Source: Candidatus Poribacteria bacterium (lineage in GTDB: Bacteria > Poribacteria > WGA-4E > WGA-3G). Taken from it: a stretch of 64,000 nucleotides of DNA. How positions within the stretch are numbered: position 1 is the first letter of the stretch; each line of letters begins with the position of its first letter. The notes beneath the pieces were generated by a model that searched no databases, was not told the origin of the DNA, and worked only from the letters and a program-made list of their open reading frames with translations. Shown here piece by piece: positions 37,182 through 44,057 of this stretch. The DNA lies in NCBI GenBank assembly GCA_022825825.1, contig JAJDWA010000053.1, positions 20,337 through 84,336 of the forward strand. Reading direction: 5' to 3'. The position numbers and the translations under genes were made by a program.

Positions 37182-37510
37182 GGTGAGGTAACCTCGCCGC
37201 TTATGTGTCAACTTAGCGGCCCACACCCCTGGTAGGCGCGTTTTCTAAACGCGCCGTTGGCTAATCTTCAGCACAGAGACAGGCGCGTTTCCATGAAGAT
37301 TAAGAAAATATTTCGGTAATTTCATAATTATATCCAGTGCGGTTAGGAAACCGCACCTACCGGGCCTGGGAAAATAAATATTACCAGATTAATAAATTAA
37401 TCTTCATCAAAACGCGCCTACCTTGGGATCCTAAATCGGACTTAGAAGGTTTCCCTCCAACAAGATGATGGCCCCTTAAGTTGACAGTCATGAGGCGAGG
37501 TTACCTCGCC
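37182..37510. mobile_element. Nested MITE-like repeat cluster
   Basis: Several layers are visible. Outer palindromes GGTGAGGTAACCTCGCC (37182-37198) and GGCGAGGTTACCTCGCC (37494-37510) flank an element with ends TGTCAACTTA (37205-37214) and CTTAAGTTGACAGTCAT (37475-37491), the latter 16/17 identical to the terminal repeat at 24 kb. Inside are the palindrome GGCGCGTTTTCTAAACGCGCC (37235-37255) and a further pair of 23-bp inverted repeats (37281-37303 and 37397-37419) around a GTGCGGTT-AGGA-AACCGCAC hairpin (37337-37356). The whole 670-bp gap 37035-37703 has no credible gene. Confidence 0.65.
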
Positions 37511-37703
37511 CTATAAAGAAAGGCCGCTTCTAATTGAGCGTGGATCCCCACCCCTAACAAGTGATTTATGAGGTCCGCTTTAGTAACTATATTCGCTTGT
37601 TAAAAGTTTTAACCTGACCACAAAATAAATGAGGTTGTTTGGTTCGCTTTAATATGCTATACTTTTCAAAATCTCGTAGCGTATTTTTGGAGAAAAATAA
37701 AGA

Positions 37704-38483
37704 ATGTTTTCTATAAAATGGTATTGTATTCTTTCATGTATTAGCCTTCTTTTTTTCGGGCTTAACACATGTTTCGCGGCAGGTGGATTTGAATACCTTC
37801 CTGACAACAACACCCTCGGACTCTGGCATTTCAATGAAGCCAAGGTTGAAGATGTGTCAAACAACAATGTGGAGGCAAAAGTTGAAGGAAAAGCAGCATG
37901 GGATCCAAACCAAGATTGGAATAAAGCAAACGAAGCAGGAAAGTCGTTTCGTTTTGATGGGAACACAGTGATTTCTCTTGGAAAAACGAAGGAGCTTATA
38001 CCTGAAGTTGCTATTACCGTGGAAGCCTGGGTTTACCCTGAAGATTTAACCGGATGGCGACTTATATGTGCTAATTGGGATGGTCCGCCAGGTGCATACC
38101 ACTTAGGTGTTTCAAATGCTATGCCCAAATTCCACATTAATACGACAAATGGAAGCGCTTCCGCTGAACCAGCAGAAACACTTAAATTGAAGCAGTGGTA
38201 CCACATCGCTGGCACTTATGACTCCAACGCAGTTAAACTTTATATCAATGGTAAAGAGGCGGCATCAAAGAACCATGGCGGCAAACTGAAAGGCGCCGAC
38301 TACGACGTAGTCATTGGGAGTAAGAATACGCGCCAATTTAAATGGATAGGTTTAATCGACGAAGTACGGATAAGCGATATTGCCCGCGAAGCCGACGCGC
38401 TTAGTCCTAATTTCGATAAACCACAAGCGGTTGAATTCACTGAACTGACCTTACCACTTTTATGGGGTAGCCTTAAGCGATGA
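37704..38483 (+). CDS. Secreted LamG domain protein with C-terminal tag-like motif
   Basis: A 259-residue protein: signal peptide (1-25, ending TCFA), then one LamG/concanavalin-like domain with L-G-L-W-H-F-N-E (38-45), I-T-V-E-A-W-V-Y-P (104-112), W-Y-H-I-A-G-T-Y-D and G-L-I-D-E-V-R-I-S, typical of the family. It is likely exported and glycan-binding. The extreme C-terminus is L-P-L-L-W-G-S-L-K-R. The stop overlaps the next gene's start (ATGA), so it is co-expressed with the terpene-cyclase-like protein. GGAGA precedes ATG 37704. Confidence 0.8.
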   Translation: MFSIKWYCILSCISLLFFGLNTCFAAGGFEYLPDNNTLGLWHFNEAKVEDVSNNNVEAKVEGKAAWDPNQDWNKANEAGKSFRFDGNTVISLGKTKELIPEVAITVEAWVYPEDLTGWRLICANWDGPPGAYHLGVSNAMPKFHINTTNGSASAEPAETLKLKQWYHIAGTYDSNAVKLYINGKEAASKNHGGKLKGADYDVVIGSKNTRQFKWIGLIDEVRISDIAREADALSPNFDKPQAVEFTELTLPLLWGSLKR

Positions 38484-40195
38484 TGCAAAACCGGACATCC
38501 CAACACAATTCGACAATTAAGCAACAGGCTACATCTGTCTTAACACGGGCTATTGATTTTTTGCTGACACAGCAGCACGCGGATGGAAACTTTGAAGGGC
38601 AACTCTCTTCAAGCACGTTTCCATCTTGTGCTTATGCATGGATTCAACTCGCGCGAGGACAGACACCTGAAAAAACGTTGATTGATTGGTTTATAAAAAA
38701 CCAGAAGGAAGATGGCGCGTGGGGATTGGATACTGCAAATCAGTCGAATCGAGATGCAACGTTGTTTGTCCAATTGATTTTGGAACAGGTATATGAACAA
38801 TCTCCCGATCCACAGATTCAAGAAACACTGTCTCACGTTCCAAAGTTCCCCCTTGACCTGGCGTTGGTTAAACTCGCCTATGCTGCTTTTACCCGTTTTG
38901 ACTGGCAAAAATTGACTGTTTCAAAAAATGCATTGCCGTTAATGAGACTCGTCAAACTCCTAACGCGCACCCGAATGTTTCGCGCTTTGTTAAAACCTCC
39001 GCGAAACAAACTCCCTCCCGTTGACCTTTTCAATACTTCTCTTTTTGGAGAGTTGTTTATCGCTGAGCAACATACTTTAGTTCCCGTTTTTATTCTGATA
39101 GAGTTGCACACAGCAAAACGTCCCGAAATCATAAATTCGTTGGTGGCATGGTTGAAAGCACGCGTTCTGAGTGATGGGAGTTGGTTTCGTGTAAATTACA
39201 TCACTGCGCTATCGGTGTTGGCGCTGATTGAAGTTCACAAAAACGGCAATGCAGATTCGCAGATTCCACAGTTAATAGAGAGAGGTATTGAATGGCTACG
39301 AGCGACACAGAATCCGGATGGCGGGTGTCGAGAGGCGCTAAATCTCAATGTGTGGGATACTGCACTAAGTATCATCGCTTTGACAGAGGTTGATGCAAAA
39401 TATATGGATAATTTGAAAGTAACCGCTAAAGCAGCACAGTGGCTTGTTGACCACCAAAATGACAACGGGGGATGGGCGTTTTCTGGCATGCGCGATAGTT
39501 CGCTTCCGAGTGATGCAGATGACACCGCTTTAGGTACCCTCGCCTTAATCCGCTCGCAACTAACATCTGTTGACGCAAACAGTGCTATTCAACGCGGGAT
39601 TGAATGGTTGAAACAGAATCAGGGGACAGATGGGAGTTGGAGCACATATCAACCCGGGCAAGGTGATGTCGGATGTGTTAGCATTACCGCACATGCGATT
39701 GAAGCACTGCTTGCAGACGGGAACAATGAAATGTTTGTAAATCGTGGTATCCAATGGCTTCGATCTGCTATTCATCGTGATGGCTATTGGAACGATCTCT
39801 GGTTGGCAAAACGGACTTATGGAACAGCATACGCGCTTGTTGCGTTTGTCAAGGCAGGATTCGGAAATGTGCCAGAGATTGCACGTGGAATTCGTTGGTT
39901 GGAAAAGACACAAAATGCAGATGGCGGATGGGGAGAAGACCTGTTTGGGAATCCTACTGATAGCACTGTGGAGCAGACGGCATGGTGCACTTACGCCCTC
40001 GGACTTGCTAATGGTGAAAACCAAGCTGCGCAAAAAGGTATTGAGTTTCTTATAGAGAATCAGCAGGAAAACGGTTCATGGCAAGAAAGTTGTGTCGGTA
40101 TTTATTGGGAAGTAATTGGGGGATACAGCGATCCGATTTATGCCTCTGTTTTCCCGATCTTGGCACTGAACCAGTATATCAATAAAACTTCATAG
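38480..40195 (+). CDS. Squalene-hopene-cyclase-like class II terpene cyclase family protein
   Basis: A 571-residue alpha/alpha-barrel protein with repeated QW motifs (Q-N-P-D-G-G-C, N-D-N-G-G-W, Q-G-T-D-G-S-W, Q-N-A-D-G-G-W, Q-Q-E-N-G-S-W). The class II acid motif DxDD is present as D345-A-D-D348 in S-D-A-D-D-T-A-L-G, the position and context used to protonate squalene or other prenyl chains. It is shorter than standard squalene-hopene cyclases (about 630) and its N-terminal half is divergent. Its real substrate may be another linear terpenoid. It overlaps the LamG gene by 4 nt and is followed by a glycosyltransferase. Confidence 0.75.
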   Translation: MMQNRTSQHNSTIKQQATSVLTRAIDFLLTQQHADGNFEGQLSSSTFPSCAYAWIQLARGQTPEKTLIDWFIKNQKEDGAWGLDTANQSNRDATLFVQLILEQVYEQSPDPQIQETLSHVPKFPLDLALVKLAYAAFTRFDWQKLTVSKNALPLMRLVKLLTRTRMFRALLKPPRNKLPPVDLFNTSLFGELFIAEQHTLVPVFILIELHTAKRPEIINSLVAWLKARVLSDGSWFRVNYITALSVLALIEVHKNGNADSQIPQLIERGIEWLRATQNPDGGCREALNLNVWDTALSIIALTEVDAKYMDNLKVTAKAAQWLVDHQNDNGGWAFSGMRDSSLPSDADDTALGTLALIRSQLTSVDANSAIQRGIEWLKQNQGTDGSWSTYQPGQGDVGCVSITAHAIEALLADGNNEMFVNRGIQWLRSAIHRDGYWNDLWLAKRTYGTAYALVAFVKAGFGNVPEIARGIRWLEKTQNADGGWGEDLFGNPTDSTVEQTAWCTYALGLANGENQAAQKGIEFLIENQQENGSWQESCVGIYWEVIGGYSDPIYASVFPILALNQYINKTS

Positions 40196-40223
40196 ACAAT
40201 TATTTTATTGTAGTTTAAAAGAT

Positions 40224-40895
40224 ATGATCTCAGTCATTATTCCAATTCTAAACGAAGCAAAGATATTGGAAAAAACACTCTCTCGACTTCAACCTGAATT
40301 GGAAAACCATGAACTTATTACCGTAGATGGCGGCAGCACAGACAGTTCTATCAGCATAGCAAAAAAATATGGGAAAGTGATTAAATCTGAGCGGGGACGC
40401 GCAAAACAGTTAAATGCTGGTGCAGCGGCAGCGACAGGTGACATCTTGATCTTTCTACATGCAGATGTCTGGCTTGAACCGGGAGCGTTTGGTGCAGTTG
40501 AAAAAACGCTGTCATCAGGGGCTGTCGGAGGAGGATTTCTTCAGAAAATTGATGGTCCGAGTATCCTATATCGCATTGTTGAGATTACCGCAAACATGCG
40601 CGGTAAATATCTAAAGGTTTTTTATGGGGATAGCGGGATTTTTGTGTCAAGAAGTGATTTCCAGCGTATCGGTGGTTTTCCAGAAGTGCCGATAATGGAA
40701 GAGATGGGATTTTCCAAGGCTTTACGCGGGTTAGGCAAAACGACAATGGTTAAGCCTCGCATTCATATATCAGCACGGCGGTGGGAGGCGAACGGTATCA
40801 TCCGAACGACAGTAAAAAACTGGTTTATTACCCTCCTCTACTTTTTAGGTTTTTCATTGGAACGTCTCGCGAAATTGTATCGGAATATACGATAA
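40224..40895 (+). CDS. Family 2 glycosyltransferase (TIGR04283-like)
   Basis: A 223-residue GT-A glycosyltransferase. S-V-I-I-P-I-L-N-E (3-11), D-G-G-S-T-D-S (35-41) and the metal-binding L-H-A-D-V (77-81) are typical GT2 motifs; G-D-S-G-I-F-V and G-G-F-P-E-V-P-I-M-E-E match the TIGR04283 rSAM/selenodomain-associated branch, which ends with a hydrophobic segment as here (ITLLYFLGFSLERL). The acceptor is unknown; location 28 bp after the cyclase-like gene suggests glycosylation of its product, as in hopanoid modification. This is inference. Confidence 0.8.
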   Translation: MISVIIPILNEAKILEKTLSRLQPELENHELITVDGGSTDSSISIAKKYGKVIKSERGRAKQLNAGAAAATGDILIFLHADVWLEPGAFGAVEKTLSSGAVGGGFLQKIDGPSILYRIVEITANMRGKYLKVFYGDSGIFVSRSDFQRIGGFPEVPIMEEMGFSKALRGLGKTTMVKPRIHISARRWEANGIIRTTVKNWFITLLYFLGFSLERLAKLYRNIR

Positions 40896-40930
40896 AAAAG
40901 AAACGCGGAAACAACAATTGTTCCCGCGTT
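40893..40930 (-). terminator. Intrinsic terminator of the type II secretion operon
   Basis: AACGCGGAAACAA (40902-40914) pairs with TTGTTCCCGCGTT (40918-40930), one G-T pair, three-base loop. On the minus strand the hairpin is followed by TTCTTTTTTATC, a proper T-tract, so it ends the transcript of the gsp operon 35 bp past the last gspD stop. Confidence 0.8.
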
Positions 40931-40965
40931 AGAAAAATGGAATATAAGCATATTTCTGCTAAAAG

Positions 40966-43965
40966 CTATTCACTGGAATCTTTTAAAATTTCCTTCCCAT
41001 TTTTTAGCCAATCGTTATCTTTCTGCTTCAATTTCTTCTGGTCCTCTGGGTTTTTAATGTCTATGATGTGAGGCGTAATGATAAAAACAATCTCCGTATC
41101 TTGGACTTCGGTTTCGGTGCTTTTGAAAAGTCTGCCGAGTAAAGGGATATCGCCAAGGATAGGAACTTTGTTTTCCACCTGTTTCTGTTTCTTCCGAATG
41201 ATGCCACCGACGATAAGTTGTTGTCCATCTTCAACGTCAACATAGACACTGAGAGAGTTATCATCTGTTATGGGGGCATTAAAGTCGGTAAATTCAATGA
41301 AGTTACTGGCACTGATATTTGTAATATCTAACCCGATTGTCCGCTTTTCATCATCTTCTGCTTTTGATTTTGCGATATAAGGCGTGAGCGATATGTTTAT
41401 GCCGACAGGCGGATCAATAAAATCGTAGTTGAAGAGCGGCTGCGTAGCAGTGTCTCCAAGGATACTATTGGTATCAACACTCTGGAGGTATGGAATACGC
41501 CGTCCGCTGCTCCATGTGGCAGGATGGCTGTCCCGTGTCGTAATTGTTGGTGTCGAAAGCGTCTTGACTTTGTTTTCACGAATAAGAGTGTGTAGGAGTG
41601 CCATATACTCTTTTGTTACCAAACTGTAGTTAAATCCGGAGATTTCTTGAGCGAGTCCGAGTTGTGCATTTGTATCACCGATCAGTGGATTCCCTGGCGC
41701 GAGTTCAACTCCGCCAAGTTTTCTTTCATTAGCAGCCAATTCTATACCAAGTTTTGTTCTTTCATCAAGGGTAACTTCAAGAATTTTAATATCAATTCGC
41801 ACCTGTCCTCGGACGAAATCAAGTTTTTTGATGAGTTCCCTAACCTGTTCAATATAGCGGTACCGAGTTGTAACAACGAGCGAGTTTGTATCCGGATCAG
41901 CATAGACAGTAACCTTGCCAAAAAGTGAATTAATGTCTGTCGATTCTTCCTGGTTGCGCCTGTCATCGTCATAAAATATAAAAAAACCAAACCCATCATC
42001 TTCCGCTTGCGGGTCTTGCCAAACTTGTCCGAGCACTTGAGCAAGAGTATCCGCGGTTGCATATTCAAGCCGAATTATTTCGGTGACTTCTATCTGTGAT
42101 TCAGGGGTAGGTATATCAAGCTTCTTAATAAAGTCTTCAATAAGTTCGAAGTTACGTTTTGTCCCAGTAGATACAATAAGCGCATTGTGACTGGCTAAAG
42201 GTTGGGCAGCAACGTTACCAGAAAGGGCACCTTGCGCTTGTGGCGTTGATTGACGTTGCGGAAGATAGTAACGGTAATAAGAGTAGCTACTACCGCCTCT
42301 AAAATCGTCTTGGTTCCCTTGGTAATGTGTGTTAATCAGATTTGCTATATTTGCCGCATCAGCATGCTTAAGATAAAATATCCTTGAACCCCATTCTTGG
42401 TCGGGTAGGTTGACATCAAGTTTTTTAATCAGATCGTCAATCATCGGAAAATTCTGGGTGGAAGTAGAAACGAGCAATGCATTAAGTCTAATATCTTCAA
42501 CGATGTGAACAGTTCCTTGTACCCCAAAACCCGTATCTTGGTTTGAATCCCTGCGGCTATCCCGATCCCACCAATAATACCGGCTGCTATCACTCCCCGT
42601 ATCCTCGCCTTCAAAGAGGGCGGTTAGATTCTCTTTAAGCGTTGCAGCATCTGCAAACTCAAGTAGATACATCTTGAACTCATTCTCTGTCTGCTTTTGA
42701 TCAAGTGCTTCAATAATCTTTTCAATGATAGGAAAATTGCGCGGGTCAGAAGAAACAATAACGATATTCAATCTATCATTTCGGGAGACATTTACCGTCC
42801 CTACAATTCCTTGATATAGATCACCTGTCTCACCGCGTTCACGTCGATATGCACGCATCTTCTCAACAGACCACCTGTCCAAACTTCTTCTACCACCGCC
42901 TTGGCTACTTTCACCAAAGACGATCTCTTCAAGCGTGGTGGCAACATCTTCTGCAGAGGCATAATTCAGTCGATATGTTCGGATATCTGTTGAAAGATTA
43001 GGTGCCGTATCAAGATGTAGAATGATTTCTCTCAGAATAGCAAGGTTGTCCTCAGTGGCTTTCAAAATAATAGAGTTTGAGTTGCTATCTGCCTCAACCT
43101 CAACCATTCCTTCAACTAATGGCACACCTAAGCCTTGTTCAATAGCCTCTTTGAGCTCCTCAGGGTCCATAGCAACTTGCCTTTGTGGCGGTTTGCTATC
43201 TTCTTCGTTATCTTCAAATACATTTTCAAGTGTATCTTTTAAAGATTCAGCGTCCGCATAAGCTAAAGGGATAATCGCAATCTTTAATGGGAGTCTCTCA
43301 CCTTCATCAGCAAATTGCAAAATGTTAACAATTCTACGGACACTTGAAGCAACATCAGTAACAACAAGTGCGTTTGTCGTAGAATCAGCAAAGATATTTG
43401 CCTGTTTATTTAACAAAGGTTTCAACGCGTCCGCTTGCTCCGAGGCAGAGGCATTTTCCAACTGAATAATGTAAGTTTGGATCTCATCGGTCATTTCAAC
43501 CTGTTCAGGATTAGGACCAATGATCTTGACTGGCACATTCATTGTGGTCGCTTTATCAAAGGTTGTCACAATGAGGACACTATCACTTCTAACAAAGGTT
43601 AAGTTATACTGTGCAAGCACCGTCTTGATTTTCTCAATGATATCATCAAGTGTAACATAGTTAAGGTTTATCAATGCGAACTTTTTGCCTTGAATATCAC
43701 TTTCGCTTGCGAGAATTGCCAGGTCAGTTTTGTCAGACAACCATTCAAACACGTGTTTGAGTTCATTACTGGTAAAGTCAAAGTTAAATCGTGTTGCTTC
43801 GCCAGTTTCCTCATCCCGTTCAGCAACTTCCATCCCCCGATCTTGCGCATACAGCTGCCCTTGCATCACCGCAAATAACCCAAGACACAGAATAATAAGG
43901 CATAATTGACGGTGTTGACGTGATAACGCGTTCACCCAATTAATGTATTTTACAATCATTGACAC
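40966..43965 (-). CDS. gspD: Type II secretion secretin GspD, copy 1 (distal)
   Basis: A 999-residue outer-membrane secretin. After a signal peptide (hydrophobic LCLIILCLGLFAVMQ, cleavage near YAQ) come an N0 domain, several repeated N-type (KH-like) subdomains with the recurring A-D-A-x-x-L/I ... N-A-L-[IV]-V-[ST] pattern, and the C-terminal secretin barrel with V-P-I-L-G-D-I-P-L-L-G-R-L-F (around 950). It forms the multimeric channel through which folded proteins leave the periplasm. Length exceeds typical GspD (650-750) because of additional N-type repeats. It is a near-duplicate of the preceding gene and last in the operon. Confidence 0.92.
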   Translation of the reverse strand: MSMIVKYINWVNALSRQHRQLCLIILCLGLFAVMQGQLYAQDRGMEVAERDEETGEATRFNFDFTSNELKHVFEWLSDKTDLAILASESDIQGKKFALINLNYVTLDDIIEKIKTVLAQYNLTFVRSDSVLIVTTFDKATTMNVPVKIIGPNPEQVEMTDEIQTYIIQLENASASEQADALKPLLNKQANIFADSTTNALVVTDVASSVRRIVNILQFADEGERLPLKIAIIPLAYADAESLKDTLENVFEDNEEDSKPPQRQVAMDPEELKEAIEQGLGVPLVEGMVEVEADSNSNSIILKATEDNLAILREIILHLDTAPNLSTDIRTYRLNYASAEDVATTLEEIVFGESSQGGGRRSLDRWSVEKMRAYRRERGETGDLYQGIVGTVNVSRNDRLNIVIVSSDPRNFPIIEKIIEALDQKQTENEFKMYLLEFADAATLKENLTALFEGEDTGSDSSRYYWWDRDSRRDSNQDTGFGVQGTVHIVEDIRLNALLVSTSTQNFPMIDDLIKKLDVNLPDQEWGSRIFYLKHADAANIANLINTHYQGNQDDFRGGSSYSYYRYYLPQRQSTPQAQGALSGNVAAQPLASHNALIVSTGTKRNFELIEDFIKKLDIPTPESQIEVTEIIRLEYATADTLAQVLGQVWQDPQAEDDGFGFFIFYDDDRRNQEESTDINSLFGKVTVYADPDTNSLVVTTRYRYIEQVRELIKKLDFVRGQVRIDIKILEVTLDERTKLGIELAANERKLGGVELAPGNPLIGDTNAQLGLAQEISGFNYSLVTKEYMALLHTLIRENKVKTLSTPTITTRDSHPATWSSGRRIPYLQSVDTNSILGDTATQPLFNYDFIDPPVGINISLTPYIAKSKAEDDEKRTIGLDITNISASNFIEFTDFNAPITDDNSLSVYVDVEDGQQLIVGGIIRKKQKQVENKVPILGDIPLLGRLFKSTETEVQDTEIVFIITPHIIDIKNPEDQKKLKQKDNDWLKNGKEILKDSSE

Positions 43966-44057
43966 TTCCTCGTAATCATATAATTCTATAGGTATATGAT
44001 CCTTCAGATGTTATATGTATATATAAATAAAGGAACGGATGTAATGGAATTCAGCAA

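Noticed and set aside
37182..37510. CRISPR array
   Set aside because: The repeats are palindromic and nested with irregular spacing; there are no regular direct repeats with unique spacers and no cas genes.
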